From: Rhizobiaceae bacterium
Lineage (GTDB): Bacteria > Pseudomonadota > Alphaproteobacteria > Rhizobiales > Rhizobiaceae
Direction of reading: 5' to 3'
Assembly (NCBI GenBank): GCA_017644005.1
Contig: JAEPMJ010000001.1
Span: forward strand, 930,001 to 994,000
Length of the DNA: 64,000 nt
Under the pieces are notes generated by a model. That model was not told the DNA's origin, did no database searches, and saw nothing but the letters and a program-made list of their open reading frames with translations. Position 1 is the first letter of the stretch. Every line of letters begins with the position of its first letter. Position numbers and translations under genes: made by a program. Below are positions 28,271 to 39,064 of the stretch, in pieces.

Positions 28271-30799
28271 CTAAAGCGAACGCGACACCATCTCGACGCG
28301 ATAGGCCTCGATGACGTCGCCCTGGCGAATGTCCTCGTAATTGGCGAATGCCATGCCGCATTCCTGGCCTGCAGGAACCTCGGCGACCTCGTCCTTGAAG
28401 CGCTTCAGAGTCTTCAGCGTACCTTCGTGGATGACGACGTTGTCGCGGATCAGGCGTACGCCGGCACCGCGCTCCACCTTGCCTTCGGTCACGCGGCAGC
28501 CGGCAACCTTGCCGACCTTGGTGATGTTGAAGACCTCGAGGATCTCGGCGTTGCCGAGGAAGGTCTCGCGACGCTCCGGCGACAGCAGGCCCGACATTGC
28601 CGCTTTGATGTCATCCACGAGGTCGTAGATGATGTTGTAGTAGCGGATTTCGATACCGGCCTGTTCGGCGGCGTCCCGCGCCTGGCGGTTCGCACGCACG
28701 TTGAAGCCGATGATCGCTGCCTCCGACGTCTCGGCGAGCGAGACATCGCTTTCGGTGATGGCGCCCGCGCCCGAATGGACGATGCGCGCCTGCACCTCGT
28801 CGGTGCCGAGCTTGTCGAGCGCGGCGACAATCGCCTCGATCGAACCCTGCACGTCGCCCTTGATGACCAGCGGGAATTCAGCCAGTTCGTTGGCTTTTGC
28901 CTGCGCCATCATCTGCTCGAGCGAGCCGCGCTGACCGGCCTGGCGGGCAACCGACTTCTCGCGCGCAAGGCGCTGGCGATATTCGGCGATCTCGCGCGCT
29001 TTGGCTTCGTTCTCGACCACGGCAAAGCGGTCGCCGGCGAGCGGCGTGCCCTGGAGGCCCAGAATCTCGACCGGCATGGAGGGACCGGCTTCCTTGAGCT
29101 GGCTGCCCTTGTCGTCGACGAGCGCGCGCACGCGGCCCCATTCGTTGCCGGCCACGATGATATCGCCCGGATGCAGCGTACCCGCCTGCACCAGAACGGT
29201 CGCCACCGAGCCGCGGCCCTTGTCGAGCTTGGCTTCGATCACGACACCTTCGGCGGTGCGGTCGGGGTTGGCCTTGAGTTCGAGGACCTCGGCCTGCAGC
29301 AGGATCGCTTCGAGAAGACCGTCAAGGTTGGTGCCCTTGGTGGCCGAAACCTCAACCTCCTGCACGTCGCCGCCCATCGACTCCACGAACACCTCGTGCT
29401 GGAGCAGATCGGTGCGCACCTTCTGCGGGTTGGCCTCCGGCTTGTCGATCTTGTTGATCGCCACGATCATCGGAACACCGGCGGCCTTGGCGTGATTGAT
29501 GGACTCGATCGTCTGCGGCATCACCGCGTCGTCGGCGGCAACCACCAGAATGGCAATGTCGGTCGACTGCGCGCCGCGGGCACGCATCGCGGTAAACGCT
29601 GCGTGGCCGGGCGTATCGATGAAGGTGATCTTCTGGCCGTTCTGCTCGACCTGGTAGGCACCGATGTGCTGGGTGATGCCGCCGGCCTCACCCGACACGA
29701 CATTGGCGTGCCTGATCGCATCCAGTAGCGAGGTCTTGCCGTGATCGACGTGGCCCATAATGGTGACCACGGGCGGGCGCGGCTTCTTGTCCTCGGCATT
29801 GTCCTCGATATCGAACAGACCCTGCTCGACATCCGATTCCGAAACGCGCTTGACCGTGTGGCCGAATTCGCTGGCCACCAGTTCGGCCGTATCGGCGTCG
29901 ATCACGTCGCCTGGCTTCATCATCTGGCCCTGCTTCATGAAGAACTTCACGATCTCCACGGCGCGCTCGGCCATACGATTGGCGAGTTCCTGAATGGTGA
30001 TCGTCTCCGGCAGCACGACTTCGCGCGCAATCTTCTCGCGCGGCTCCTGATGTTGGGCACGCTTGAATTTTTCCTGCCGGCGGCGCATGGCCGAAAGCGA
30101 GCGACCGCGGCCGCCTTCGTCGCCCGAAAGAGCGGACGACAGCGTCAGCTTGCCGCGGCGGCGGTCGTCTTCGCCCTTCGGGCGGGTCGGACGCGGAGTT
30201 GGCATTTCAGGGCGCGCGGCAGCGCGTTTGGCTGCGGGACGCGAATCTTCGTCACTCTCTGCCGCTTCCGGCTCGGGTGCACGGCGGCGAGCTTCCTCCT
30301 CGGAGCGACGACGGGCTTCGGCCTCGGCCTGAAGACGGGCCTCTTCCTCGGCCTGCCTGCGGGCGGATTCCTCGCGCTCGCGGGCGCGGCGTTCGTCTTC
30401 CTCGGCCCGGCGTTTGGCATCCTCGGCTGCCTTCTTGCGGTCCTCGACTTCACGGACCTTGGCATCTTCGAGCGCGCGGCGGCGGGCTTCCATCTCCTCG
30501 TTGGAGAGTTCGTTCAGCACAACGCCGGCGCCACCCTGGGACGGCTTCGGTTCAGGAGCAGGGGCCTCGGGAGCACGGGGTGCAGCCGCCGGCCGCGGTT
30601 TGAAAACCGTCGCCGCCTCCGACTTTTCATCGGGGCGCTGAAACTTGCGCTTCTTGGTTTCGACAACGACCGACTTGGAGCGCCCATGAGAAAAACTCTG
30701 GCGCACCGTTCCCTGCTCGACGGAAGGTCTCTTCAACGTCAGCGTCTTCTTGCCGCCAACGCTCAGGGTCTTGTCATCGCTCGATTTCGTATCGCTCAT
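28271..30799 (-). CDS. infB: Translation initiation factor IF-2
   Basis: 842 residues. A long N-terminal region (to about 250) of charged Glu/Arg/Ala-rich coiled-coil sequence is normal in alphaproteobacteria; the IF2-N domain ([25 protein letters not shown]) follows, then the GTPase domain with [20 protein letters not shown] and NKID, and the C-terminal tRNA-binding domains. It places initiator tRNA on the 30S subunit. Its start overlaps the preceding ylxR-type gene by four bases. Confidence 0.98.
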   Translation of the reverse strand: MSDTKSSDDKTLSVGGKKTLTLKRPSVEQGTVRQSFSHGRSKSVVVETKKRKFQRPDEKSEAATVFKPRPAAAPRAPEAPAPEPKPSQGGAGVVLNELSNEEMEARRRALEDAKVREVEDRKKAAEDAKRRAEEDERRAREREESARRQAEEEARLQAEAEARRRSEEEARRRAPEPEAAESDEDSRPAAKRAAARPEMPTPRPTRPKGEDDRRRGKLTLSSALSGDEGGRGRSLSAMRRRQEKFKRAQHQEPREKIAREVVLPETITIQELANRMAERAVEIVKFFMKQGQMMKPGDVIDADTAELVASEFGHTVKRVSESDVEQGLFDIEDNAEDKKPRPPVVTIMGHVDHGKTSLLDAIRHANVVSGEAGGITQHIGAYQVEQNGQKITFIDTPGHAAFTAMRARGAQSTDIAILVVAADDAVMPQTIESINHAKAAGVPMIVAINKIDKPEANPQKVRTDLLQHEVFVESMGGDVQEVEVSATKGTNLDGLLEAILLQAEVLELKANPDRTAEGVVIEAKLDKGRGSVATVLVQAGTLHPGDIIVAGNEWGRVRALVDDKGSQLKEAGPSMPVEILGLQGTPLAGDRFAVVENEAKAREIAEYRQRLAREKSVARQAGQRGSLEQMMAQAKANELAEFPLVIKGDVQGSIEAIVAALDKLGTDEVQARIVHSGAGAITESDVSLAETSEAAIIGFNVRANRQARDAAEQAGIEIRYYNIIYDLVDDIKAAMSGLLSPERRETFLGNAEILEVFNITKVGKVAGCRVTEGKVERGAGVRLIRDNVVIHEGTLKTLKRFKDEVAEVPAGQECGMAFANYEDIRQGDVIEAYRVEMVSRSL

Positions 30800-31446
30800 T
30801 CCATATCCTTTGTCGGCGTCGTATGCTCAGGCTCTGGTGCACTGGCTGCCGCCGGGGTGTCGAACCCGGTACGGTAGCGGTCAAGTGCAACCGCGCGCCT
30901 CAGCGCCGCCTTGCCCGCCTCGGAGGCGAGCAGGGCAGCATGTATCACATTTGTTGCCCCTAATGCCAAACCCAATTCCGTTTCGGAAAAGAGCCTGAAT
31001 GCCGGAATGTCGGGGCCTCCGGCAGTTTTGGTTGCGTGTCTGGCCTGGGCGAGCTTGCGCACCCCGTCTTCGGACGCTTCCGCCGCATGGAAGACAGCGG
31101 CCGCCTTGCCGGAGCGTACCGCGCTATCCACTTTCGCTGCGCCAAGTGCCACAAGGCCGGCCTTACGGGCAAGTCCCAGTGCGCCAAGCGTTGCCGATGC
31201 CAGGAGGCGATCGACCATATGCCCGAGTTCGGGCGACACGGTTACGCCGGTCTTCAGCGCCCTGGAGAAAAGATTTTTTGCGGCAGCCCGATCAACATGG
31301 TCGCGGTCCGCAGTGACCCAGCAGCCGCGCCCCGGAAGCTTGCGCTTGATATCTGGAACGACCGAGCCGTCAGGCCCTGCGACAAAACGCAGAAGCGCAT
31401 CGGCTTCCCGCGTCTGCCGCGTCACAATGCATGTGCGGTCGTTCAT
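30796..31446 (-). CDS. RNA-binding protein: YlxR (DUF448) domain fused to L7Ae-like domain
   Basis: 216 residues. The first 90 carry the YlxR/RnpM motif [19 protein letters not shown] ... LPGRGCWVT; the second half (from about 100) resembles the L7Ae/YlxQ fold: [27 protein letters not shown]. In Firmicutes these are two separate genes between nusA and infB; the fusion is usual in alphaproteobacteria. Likely role is RNA or ribosome-related regulation. The start at 31446 is chosen because it follows nusA and begins the conserved [11 protein letters not shown]; the longer frame overlaps nusA. Confidence 0.85.
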   Translation of the reverse strand: MNDRTCIVTRQTREADALLRFVAGPDGSVVPDIKRKLPGRGCWVTADRDHVDRAAAKNLFSRALKTGVTVSPELGHMVDRLLASATLGALGLARKAGLVALGAAKVDSAVRSGKAAAVFHAAEASEDGVRKLAQARHATKTAGGPDIPAFRLFSETELGLALGATNVIHAALLASEAGKAALRRAVALDRYRTGFDTPAAASAPEPEHTTPTKDME

Positions 31447-31492
31447 TTCGATCAAGGTCCACTCCGGACTGGGCAGCCACCGGCGACATGGC

Positions 31493-33103
31493 TTACGCTT
31501 CGGACACGGCCGCTTCGGCCTCGTCCTCAGCATCTGCATCGTCGCCGGCAAGGTCTTCCTCGGTCACCCAGCCGGCCATCAGGCGGGCCGCCATCACCAT
31601 CTGCTCGGCGTCGGCGCGCGTCACGTCAAAGGGTGAGAAAACGCCGTCGAAAAACTTGGTCTCGCCGTCTTTGCGCTCGCGCCAGCCGACGAGATCGTCA
31701 ACCGCGTAGCCGGCGAAATCTTCAACCGACTTCACGCCGTCTTCGCCCAGCGCCACCATCATCGCGGTGGTGATACCCGGGATTTCGCGAACTCCATCTT
31801 CGACGCCAAGTTCCTTGCGGCGAGCGTCGCGTTCGGCCTCGATGCGCTCCAGATATTCGCGGGCGCGTGTCTGGATCTCCTCGGCGGTCTCTTCGTCGAA
31901 GCCTTCGATGGACGCAACTTCGTCCTGCTCGACGTAAGCGACTTCCTCGACGGAGGAGAACCCTTCAGAGGCCAGCACCTGGCCGACCATCTCGTCGACG
32001 TTGAGCGCTTCCATGAAGAGGTTCGAACGGTCGACAAATTCCTTCTGGCGACGCTGCGATTCCTCTTCTTCGGTGAGGATGTCGATGTCCCAGCCGGTCA
32101 GTTGCGATGCAAGGCGGACATTCTGGCCGCGTCGGCCGATGGCCAGCGACAGCTGATCGTCGGGAACCACGACTTCGATGCGCTCGGCATCCTCGTCCAG
32201 CACCACCTTGGCGACTTCGGCCGGCTGCAGCGCGTTGACGATGAAGGTCGCGGCGTTGTCGTTCCACGGGATGATGTCGATCTTCTCGCCCTGCAGTTCG
32301 CCGACGACGGCCTGCACGCGCGAACCGCGCATACCGACGCAGGCGCCGACCGGGTCGATGGAGCTGTCACGCGAAATGACCGCGATCTTGGCGCGGGAGC
32401 CCGGATCGCGGGCAACCGACTTGATCTCGATGATGCCGTCGTAAATCTCCGGCACTTCCATGGCGAAGAGTTTGGCCATGAACTGCGGATGGGTGCGCGA
32501 CAGGAATATCTGCGGGCCGCGCTGCTCACGGCGCACGTCATAAACGTAGGCGCGCACGCGGTCGCCATATTTGAACAACTCGCGGGGGATCAGTTCGTCG
32601 CGGCGCACGATCGCCTCGCCGCGGCCGAGATCGACGATCACATTGCCGTATTCGACGCGCTTCACGGTGCCGTTGACGATCTCGCCGATGCGATCCTTGT
32701 ATTCCTCATACTGGCGGTCGCGCTCGGCCTCGCGCACCTTCTGCACGATGACCTGCTTGGCAGACTGCGCGGCGATGCGGCCGAAATCCATCGGCGGCAG
32801 CTGCTCGGCCAGGAAGTCGCCGGGCTGCGCGTCAGGATTGCGTGTGCGGGCGTCCTTGACCGAAAGCTGGGTCGCGGGATCCTCGACCTCGTCGACCACT
32901 TCCATCAGGCGCTGCAGCTTCATCTCGCCGGTCTGCGGGTTGATGTCGGCGCGGATATTGGTCTCCTGACCGTAACGCGAGCGCGCCGCCTTCTGGATGG
33001 CGTCGGCCATCGCGTCGATGACGATCGTCTTGTCGATCGACTTCTCGCGGGCGACCGCGTCGGCGATCTGCAAGAGTTCCAGCCTGTTCGCACTGACTGC
33101 CAT
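31493..33103 (-). CDS. nusA: Transcription termination/antitermination factor NusA
   Basis: 536 residues. Order of domains: N-terminal polymerase-binding domain ([19 protein letters not shown]), S1 domain (about 135-200), two KH domains with [21 protein letters not shown] and [16 protein letters not shown], then two C-terminal helix-hairpin repeats and an acidic Ala/Glu tail. It controls pausing and rho/intrinsic termination. It lies between rimP and the ylxR-type gene. Confidence 0.98.
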   Translation of the reverse strand: MAVSANRLELLQIADAVAREKSIDKTIVIDAMADAIQKAARSRYGQETNIRADINPQTGEMKLQRLMEVVDEVEDPATQLSVKDARTRNPDAQPGDFLAEQLPPMDFGRIAAQSAKQVIVQKVREAERDRQYEEYKDRIGEIVNGTVKRVEYGNVIVDLGRGEAIVRRDELIPRELFKYGDRVRAYVYDVRREQRGPQIFLSRTHPQFMAKLFAMEVPEIYDGIIEIKSVARDPGSRAKIAVISRDSSIDPVGACVGMRGSRVQAVVGELQGEKIDIIPWNDNAATFIVNALQPAEVAKVVLDEDAERIEVVVPDDQLSLAIGRRGQNVRLASQLTGWDIDILTEEEESQRRQKEFVDRSNLFMEALNVDEMVGQVLASEGFSSVEEVAYVEQDEVASIEGFDEETAEEIQTRAREYLERIEAERDARRKELGVEDGVREIPGITTAMMVALGEDGVKSVEDFAGYAVDDLVGWRERKDGETKFFDGVFSPFDVTRADAEQMVMAARLMAGWVTEEDLAGDDADAEDEAEAAVSEA

Positions 33104-33151
33104 AGGTGTCTCCTTATGCGCGCCGCCAGCCGGGCGGCCTGTGCATGTTCT

Positions 33152-33769
33152 CTATTCCTGCGCAGCTTTGCCGCCGGCGCGTTTCTGTTTCTTGCGCTCG
33201 TCGCGCAATTTGCGGTCTTTGGCCAGTGCCTCTCGCACGAGCTCGTCGGTCAGAATCAACTTGGCTTCGGCCATCGTATCGTACCGGATCGCCTGAGCCG
33301 CCTCTTCGCCCTCGGCCACCTGATCGCGTTCAAGCACGATGCCGTCGGCGCCGGCCTCGACGATCTTGCCGCGGAAGCGCTTGCGGCCGCCGACCATCAC
33401 CGAGGTCTCGATCTTGGCGATATGGCCAACCGCGGCCTGGAAATCCGCCGCGCGCACCAGCGGCCGGTCAATGCCGGGCGACGACATTTCCAGATTGTAG
33501 GCGCGGTCGATCGGATCTTCGACATCGAGTGCGGGCGAAATCGCGTTGCTCGCCTCCTCGCAATCCTCGATGGTCATCGACCCGTCGGGCCGCTCGGCCA
33601 TGATCTGCAGCGTCAGGCCGTTCTGCGATGACAACCGAACGCGCACCAGCCGCATGCCGATCGTGTCGAGCACTGGCGCGACGATGGCCGCAACGCGCGC
33701 ATCGACACCGCTTTCACGAATGAAGCGGTCATCCTCGAACGGAGCGTCTGTATGTGCCGGTTCCATCAA
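33152..33769 (-). CDS. rimP: Ribosome maturation factor RimP
   Basis: 205 residues. RimP pattern: [46 protein letters not shown] and [15 protein letters not shown], with a basic C-terminus ([12 protein letters not shown]). It helps assemble the 30S subunit. It heads the nusA-infB operon; a terminator upstream separates it from the cyclodeaminase gene. ATG at 33769 or the next codon are both possible starts. Confidence 0.94.
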   Translation of the reverse strand: MMEPAHTDAPFEDDRFIRESGVDARVAAIVAPVLDTIGMRLVRVRLSSQNGLTLQIMAERPDGSMTIEDCEEASNAISPALDVEDPIDRAYNLEMSSPGIDRPLVRAADFQAAVGHIAKIETSVMVGGRKRFRGKIVEAGADGIVLERDQVAEGEEAAQAIRYDTMAEAKLILTDELVREALAKDRKLRDERKKQKRAGGKAAQE

Positions 33770-33800
33770 GTCCCCAGGTAGCCAAGCTCAGGGCCGGTAA

Positions 33801-33833
33801 CAAAAAAGAGCGGGACCGGGTGGACCCACTCTT
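33801..33833 (-). terminator. Terminator after ornithine cyclodeaminase
   Basis: Minus-strand stem AAGAGTGGG / CCCGCTCTT (one G-U-type mismatch) with further pairing in the loop, followed by TTTTTTG. It closes the arginase operon before rimP. Confidence 0.8.
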
Positions 33834-33903
33834 CGTCATATCGACCAAGAATTTGAAGCCGATATAGCCCCGCGGGCGCTCGGATGCAAGGGCCGCGGTG
33901 CCT

Positions 33904-34962
33904 TCAGGCAGGCTGCGGCCCGGCCCGCATCAGCATACCGAACAGATCGCGCGGATCGTCCGGGTCGGCCAGAAGATCGAGCCGGTCGAAACAGGGCAAC
34001 TCGCCAAGCAGCGAACGCACATATCGAAGGGCCGAGAAATCCTCGACGGCAAAACCGACCGAATCGAAGAGCGTGATCTGGTCACGACCGGTACGCCCGG
34101 CGATGCGGCCGTCGATCACCTGCCAGAGCTCGGTGACTTTGTGGTCCGGGTCGAGTTGCTGGATTTCGCCCTCGATGCGGGTCTGTGGCGGGTACTCAAC
34201 GAAAATTTCGGAGCGCAGCAGGATATCGCGGTGGAGTTCCGTCTTGCCGGGGCAGTCGCCGCCCACGGCGTTAATGTGAATGCCGGGGCCGACCATGTTG
34301 TCGGTCAGGATCGCCGCATACTGCTTGTCGGCGGTTACGGTGGTGATGATATCTGCGCCCTCGACCGCCTCCTGCCCCGAACCGAAAATCTCGATATCGA
34401 AGCCGTGGGGTGCCAGGTTGCGCGCGCAACGCTGGCTTGCGGAACGGTCGATGTCGTAGAGGCGCAAGCGATCGGTTCCGACCAGTGCCTTGAATGCGAG
34501 CGCCTGAAACTCCGACTGCGCGCCATTGCCGATGATCGTCATCGTGCGGCTGCCCTGCGGCGCCAGATACCGGGCGGCAAGCGCCGACATTGCAGCCGTG
34601 CGCAGTGCGGTGAGCATGGTCATCTCGGTGATCAGGACCGGATAACCGTTGCCGACCTCGGCCATGACACCGAATGCCGTCACTGTCTGACGGCCCGACT
34701 TGGTGTTTTTGGGGTGGCCGTTCACATATTTGAAGCCGTAATTGATGCCATCGCTCGTCGGCATCAGTTCGATAACGCCTTCATGCGAGTGCGACGCTAC
34801 GCGCGGCGTCTTGTCGAACAGTTCCCAACGCCTGAAATCGGCCTCGATGCAGCCCGCCAGTTCCCTCATGAACCGCTCGATGCCCGTCGCATGAACGATA
34901 CGCATCATGTTCTCGACGCTGACAAACGGCACAAGAGCGAGATCGGACGGTGCGTAACCCAT
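33904..34962 (-). CDS. ocd: Ornithine cyclodeaminase
   Basis: 352 residues of the OCD/mu-crystallin family: FKYVNGHPKNT, the conserved ALRTAAMSALAARYLA, the NAD motif IIGNGAQSEFQALAF and GGDCPGKTELHRDIL. It turns ornithine into proline and ammonia using NAD+. The arginase gene ends one base upstream, so arginine can be taken to proline by two adjacent genes in one transcript. Both are probably controlled by the divergent Lrp-type regulator. Confidence 0.92.
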   Translation of the reverse strand: MGYAPSDLALVPFVSVENMMRIVHATGIERFMRELAGCIEADFRRWELFDKTPRVASHSHEGVIELMPTSDGINYGFKYVNGHPKNTKSGRQTVTAFGVMAEVGNGYPVLITEMTMLTALRTAAMSALAARYLAPQGSRTMTIIGNGAQSEFQALAFKALVGTDRLRLYDIDRSASQRCARNLAPHGFDIEIFGSGQEAVEGADIITTVTADKQYAAILTDNMVGPGIHINAVGGDCPGKTELHRDILLRSEIFVEYPPQTRIEGEIQQLDPDHKVTELWQVIDGRIAGRTGRDQITLFDSVGFAVEDFSALRYVRSLLGELPCFDRLDLLADPDDPRDLFGMLMRAGPQPA

Positions 34963-34963
34963 G

Positions 34964-35881
34964 TCAGTAACTCCGGGTCGGACGGTCCATGATGCGACGG
35001 CCCATCAAGCTTGCAGTGAGATCGACAAGCAGTTTCGCGGTGCGGCCGCGCTCGTCGAGGAAAGGGTTGAGCTCGACAATGTCGAGGCTTGTGACAAGCC
35101 CGCTGTCGGACAACATCTCCATCACGAGATGCGCTTCGCGCAGCGTCGCGCCGCCGGGCACCGTGGTACCCACCGCAGGGGCAACTTCAGGATCGAGAAA
35201 ATCCACGTCGAGGCTGACATGAAGCATGCCGTCTCCGGCTTCAACGCGGGCTATGAAATCGCGCAGCAGCGGGGCAGCACCATGTTCGTCAATCGCGCGC
35301 ATGTCGTGCACCGTCACACCCTGCGCCGTCAGCGCGGCACGCTCGGCCGGGTCGACGCTGCGGGCGCCGAATACACAGATGCGTTCGGGCTCTACCCTGG
35401 CGGCAAGGGCGGGGAAACACTCGAACCCCGGCTGGCCACTGGCATATGCCAACGGAACGCCGTGCAGATTTCCGCTCGCCGTCGTGTCGAGCGTGTGAAA
35501 ATCCGGATGCGCGTCGAGCCAAAGGACAAAGAGCGGACGCCCCGCCTCCGCAGCGCGCCGCGCGATGCCCGCCAAGGTGCCGGCCGACAAAGAGTGGTCG
35601 CCACCCAGGAAGATCGGCATTGCGCCTTCGCTTACCTCATATGCCGCCGCCGACAGCGCCACGGTCCATGCAACGATCTCGGGCAGGGCCTTGAGCGCGC
35701 GATTGCCGTGCCTGATCGAGCGCGGTTGCGGCGGAATGACCGTACCGCGATCGGACACGTCGTGGCCGAGTTCCGCGAGAGCCGTGATAAGCCCCGCCGT
35801 GCGCAGCGCGCTCGGACCCATTTCGCAACCCAGCTGGCTCGCTCCGTCCTGAACCGGTGCGCCGATCACCCTGCATCGCAT
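34964..35881 (-). CDS. Arginase
   Basis: 305 residues from the chosen start. The two-manganese site is complete: GGDHS (H96), DAHPDFH (D123-D127) and SLDVDF (D225, D227). It cleaves arginine to ornithine and urea. An ATG at 35914 would add 11 residues, but ATG 35881 has GGGAG at 35889-35893 in front and gives the conserved start [11 protein letters not shown]. It is the first gene of the arginase-cyclodeaminase operon and lies 127 bases from a divergent regulator. Confidence 0.93.
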   Translation of the reverse strand: MRCRVIGAPVQDGASQLGCEMGPSALRTAGLITALAELGHDVSDRGTVIPPQPRSIRHGNRALKALPEIVAWTVALSAAAYEVSEGAMPIFLGGDHSLSAGTLAGIARRAAEAGRPLFVLWLDAHPDFHTLDTTASGNLHGVPLAYASGQPGFECFPALAARVEPERICVFGARSVDPAERAALTAQGVTVHDMRAIDEHGAAPLLRDFIARVEAGDGMLHVSLDVDFLDPEVAPAVGTTVPGGATLREAHLVMEMLSDSGLVTSLDIVELNPFLDERGRTAKLLVDLTASLMGRRIMDRPTRSY

Positions 35882-36008
35882 CCGCCAACTCCCAAACCGG
35901 TTGTCTGACCGCAATCAAGGACTTTGCGCTGGCGATGTGAACAATACTATTTGGCAGAATTTTACAAAGGTCTTATCATATTGACAGATACTGGGATCAA
36001 ATTGGCAA

Positions 36009-36446
36009 ATGGACGATCTTGACCGCGCGCTGGTGACGCTGCTGCGCCACAATGCACGCCGCAGTATCTCGGATCTCGCGCAGGAGCTGGACGTATCGCG
36101 GGCCACCGTGCGCTCACGCATCGAGCGGCTGCAGAACAGCGGTGATATACTCGGCTATACGGTGATCCTGCGCGCCGATGCGGTGGATCAACGGGTGCGC
36201 GGCATCATGATGATCGAAGTGGAGGGGCATTCGGCCGACAGGGTGATCCGCGCGCTTGGCGGGCTGGCCGAAGTCGGTACTGTCCACACCACCAACGGCC
36301 GCTGGGATCTTATCGCCGAGGTCAGTGCCGAGACCCTGACAGACTTCGATGCTGTGCTGCGGCGCATCCGGCTTATTCCCGGTATCACCGGCAGCGAAAC
36401 AAGCCTGTTTCTGGCAACTCCGCGCAGCACCACTGCACGGCTCTAG
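36009..36446 (+). CDS. Lrp/AsnC-family regulator of the arginase operon
   Basis: 145 residues: N-terminal helix-turn-helix ([24 protein letters not shown], then [23 protein letters not shown]) and C-terminal RAM ligand domain. It is divergent from arginase over an AT-rich spacer, the usual layout of an arginine- or ornithine-sensing activator such as those that control arginine catabolism. Its effector is inferred from context. It overlaps the convergent trmB gene by four bases. No clear ribosome site precedes the ATG. Confidence 0.88.
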   Translation: MDDLDRALVTLLRHNARRSISDLAQELDVSRATVRSRIERLQNSGDILGYTVILRADAVDQRVRGIMMIEVEGHSADRVIRALGGLAEVGTVHTTNGRWDLIAEVSAETLTDFDAVLRRIRLIPGITGSETSLFLATPRSTTARL

Positions 36447-37141
36447 ACACGGCGGAAGGTGAGATAGGCCGGCACACGCCCTTCGCGGACCGCTTTCGCC
36501 TCATAGCGGGTGCCCGGCCATCCGGGATAAGGACTGCGCCAGTCGCCGGCCGAGGACGCCAGCCACTCGAAGTCAGCGTGCGCGTGACAGGCCCGCAGCG
36601 TCCAGTTCACATAGCTGTCGATGTCGGAGGCAAACCGAAATTCCGCACCCGGCCGCATGACCCGCGCGAAACGGTCGAGATTGACGGCGCTGACAAAACG
36701 GCGTTTCCAGTGGCGCTTTTTCGGCCACGGGTCGGGGTAAAGCAGATCGATCCCTGCAAGAGATGCGTCCGGCAGCCAGTCGAGCAGCTGCGTTGCGTCG
36801 TCATCGTAAAGGCGCAGGTTCGGTCGTGGACTGCCGGATAATGCCGAAACCAGCTTTGCCATGCCATTGTGGAAAGGTTCCACGCCGATGAAACCTGCCC
36901 ACGGCATCGAACCAGACCGGGAGAGCAGGTGCTCGCCGCCGCCAAAGCCGATTTCGAGCCGGACCTCGGCGACGGGCACAGGGAAGAGTTCTTCCAGACG
37001 AGAAGGCGGCGCCGAGGCCAGATCGAGCTTCAGCGCCGGCAGCGTTTTGTCGAGCGCGGCCTGCTGCGCCGGCCTGAGCGCCTTGCCGCGACGGCGGCCG
37101 AAAAAGGCCTCCGTCGCGCGGCTTGGTCTATCGCCAGGCAT
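36443..37141 (-). CDS. trmB: tRNA (guanine-46-N7)-methyltransferase
   Basis: 232 residues: [13 protein letters not shown], the SAM motif [13 protein letters not shown], and [17 protein letters not shown], the TrmB signature. It puts m7G46 in the variable loop of tRNA. It follows metK with 15 bases between and shares four bases with the convergent Lrp-family gene. Confidence 0.95.
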   Translation of the reverse strand: MPGDRPSRATEAFFGRRRGKALRPAQQAALDKTLPALKLDLASAPPSRLEELFPVPVAEVRLEIGFGGGEHLLSRSGSMPWAGFIGVEPFHNGMAKLVSALSGSPRPNLRLYDDDATQLLDWLPDASLAGIDLLYPDPWPKKRHWKRRFVSAVNLDRFARVMRPGAEFRFASDIDSYVNWTLRACHAHADFEWLASSAGDWRSPYPGWPGTRYEAKAVREGRVPAYLTFRRV

Positions 37142-37156
37142 CCCGCATCACGCGCC

Positions 37157-38398
37157 TCAGGAGCCGATCGCGTCCTTGAGCGGCTTGACCAGGTCGGTGC
37201 GCTCCCAGGAAAACGACCCGTCGCGGCCGGGCTTGCGGCCGAAATGGCCATAAGCGGCCGTGCGGGCGTAGATCGGCTTGTTGAGATCGAGGTGCCGGCG
37301 AATGCCGCCGGGCGACAGGTCCATGACCTTGCGCAGTGCGACCTCTACCTGCTCTTCGCTCACTTTGCCCGTACCGTGCAGATCGACATAGACCGACAGC
37401 GGCTGGGCGACGCCGATCGCATAAGACAGCTGGATCGTGCAGCGTTCGGCGAGCTTGGCGGCCACGACGTTCTTGGCCAGGTACCGTGCGGCATAAGCGG
37501 CCGAGCGGTCCACCTTGGTGGTGTCCTTGCCGGAGAATGCGCCGCCGCCATGCGGGGCGGCGCCGCCATAAGTGTCGACGATGATCTTGCGGCCGGTCAG
37601 ACCGGCATCGCCATCGGGGCCGCCAATGACGAACTTGCCGGTCGGGTTGATGTACCAGTTGCAGTCATTGGCGATCTTCAGATCACCGAGTGCCTCGCGA
37701 ATATAAGGTTCGACGACCTGGCGGACCTTCTTGTTGTCCCAGCTTCCGTCCAGATGCTGCGTCGAAAGCACGATCTGCGTGACTTCGGCCGGCTTGCCGC
37801 CCTCGTAACGGATCGTCACCTGGCTTTTGGCGTCGGGACCGAGCTTGCCGGCATCGCCCTCCCCGGCGTGGCGGGCGGCAGCAAGGAGCTCGAGAATCTT
37901 GTGCGAATAGTAGATCGGCGCCGGCATCAGGTCGGGCGTCTCGTTGCAGGCGTAACCGAACATGATGCCCTGGTCGCCCGCGCCCTCTTCGCCCTGACGG
38001 TCGGCCGAATTATCCACGCCCTGCGCGATATCGGCCGACTGCGGGTGCAGGAGCACGTCGACCTTGGCAGTTTTCCAGTGGAATCCGTCCTGCTCGTAGC
38101 CGATCTTGCGGATCGCCCTGCGCGCTGCCGAACGGAACTTGCTCGGGTTGATAACCTTGTTGCCCTTCTTGTCGATCTTGAAAAGGGAATCGGGAACCCT
38201 GACTTCACCGGCGATGACAACGCGATTTGTTGTCGTCAGCGTTTCGCACGCGACGCGCACGGACCAAGGGTCGGTGCCCGTCTTCTTGGCTTCACGGTAA
38301 ACGAGATCGACGATCTCGTCGGAAATCCGGTCGCACACCTTGTCGGGATGGCCTTCGGAAACGGATTCTGAGGTAAACAGGTAATTCTCGCGCGACAC
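37157..38398 (-). CDS. metK: S-adenosylmethionine synthetase
   Basis: 413 residues from a GTG with GAGAGGGG upstream. Motifs: [19 protein letters not shown] at the N-terminus, [12 protein letters not shown], and the glycine-rich [18 protein letters not shown]. It makes S-adenosylmethionine from methionine and ATP. The protein is slightly longer than the E. coli enzyme (384), with alphaproteobacterial inserts. A pair of competing hairpins lies just before its ribosome site (see the leader entry), suggesting attenuation. Confidence 0.97.
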   Translation of the reverse strand: MSRENYLFTSESVSEGHPDKVCDRISDEIVDLVYREAKKTGTDPWSVRVACETLTTTNRVVIAGEVRVPDSLFKIDKKGNKVINPSKFRSAARRAIRKIGYEQDGFHWKTAKVDVLLHPQSADIAQGVDNSADRQGEEGAGDQGIMFGYACNETPDLMPAPIYYSHKILELLAAARHAGEGDAGKLGPDAKSQVTIRYEGGKPAEVTQIVLSTQHLDGSWDNKKVRQVVEPYIREALGDLKIANDCNWYINPTGKFVIGGPDGDAGLTGRKIIVDTYGGAAPHGGGAFSGKDTTKVDRSAAYAARYLAKNVVAAKLAERCTIQLSYAIGVAQPLSVYVDLHGTGKVSEEQVEVALRKVMDLSPGGIRRHLDLNKPIYARTAAYGHFGRKPGRDGSFSWERTDLVKPLKDAIGS

Positions 38399-38418
38399 GG
38401 GTGACCCCTCTCGAACAT

Positions 38419-38452
38419 AAGAAAAGCGGCATGCGCTGCCGCCGGAAGCGGC
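38419..38452 (-). promoter_or_regulatory. Putative attenuator in the metK leader
   Basis: On the minus strand GCCGC-TTCCG-GCGGC (38452-38438) and GCGGCA-GCGCA-TGCCGC (38442-38426) share the GCGGC segment, so they cannot form together. The second is followed by TTTTCTT (38425-38419), the shape of an intrinsic terminator, only 20 bases before the metK GTG. It could also simply be the terminator of the upstream regulator gene. No known SAM riboswitch class was recognised. Confidence 0.45.
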
Positions 38453-38554
38453 TTTGCATTATCCAGCGCGTTCCGATGCGTCAAGCGCGCGAAATCCTCT
38501 GAGCGTTCGCTGATCCGGGAATGAACAGAGCCGTAGGCCGTTGGCGGCGTGGCG

Positions 38555-38977
38555 CTACCTACCCTCGGCCAAACTCTCGGTGAGTTCGACAATCTTCTTT
38601 CGAACTGCGGGGTCGGTGATCTTGACGAAGGCGCGGTTGAGACGCAGCCCCTCCGTGCTGGAGAGGAAATCCACCACATAGTTGGCCGATGTCCGTTCGG
38701 CCAACCCGCCGGACGGCTCCGAATCCATGCCTGGGGCGCCCTCGAAGAAAAAGGCAGGCGGAACGCTCAGGATCGAAGCAATCGCCTGGAGCCTGCTTGC
38801 GCCGACGCGATTCGTGCCCTTCTCGTATTTCTGGACCTGCTGGAATGTAATGCCCAACATTTCTCCCAGCTTTTCCTGGCTCATCTCCAGCATGTTGCGA
38901 CGCAGCCTGATTCGACTGCCAACATGAGCGTCGATGGGATTCGGCTTCTTCTTGTTGTCGCTCATAACCGGCTTCAT
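38555..38977 (-). CDS. XRE-type helix-turn-helix regulator (PhrR/PraR-like)
   Basis: 140 residues: a basic N-terminus, an XRE domain (VGSRIRLRRNMLEMSQEKLGEML, then FQQVQKYEKGTNRVGASRL) and a C-terminal tail predicted helical. In rhizobia the regulator gene next to lnt (called actA in acid-tolerance work) is phrR, a pH-responsive gene; position and sequence fit this family. Targets are not visible in the window. Two starts four codons apart (38977, 38965) are possible. Confidence 0.85.
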   Translation of the reverse strand: MKPVMSDNKKKPNPIDAHVGSRIRLRRNMLEMSQEKLGEMLGITFQQVQKYEKGTNRVGASRLQAIASILSVPPAFFFEGAPGMDSEPSGGLAERTSANYVVDFLSSTEGLRLNRAFVKITDPAVRKKIVELTESLAEGR

Positions 38978-39064
38978 CTGCCCTTGCGTTCAGGTGAATC
39001 CCGCCTGACGCAGGGGAACCTCACTACTATTCTGCACAACCGGAAGTTAGCTGACAATGCAGAT

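Noticed and set aside
28181..29728. 515-codon plus-strand frame opposite infB, and similar long frames opposite nusA, metK, glcB, the hydantoinase gene and lepA
   Set aside because: All mirror the codon pattern of the real gene on the other strand; none has a ribosome site with a recognisable protein.
38500..38554. SAM/SAH-type riboswitch ahead of metK (CCAACGGCCTACGGC resembles part of the motif)
   Set aside because: It is about 130 bases from the start and overlaps the end of the upstream gene, whereas that riboswitch class abuts the ribosome site; the rest of the consensus is missing.
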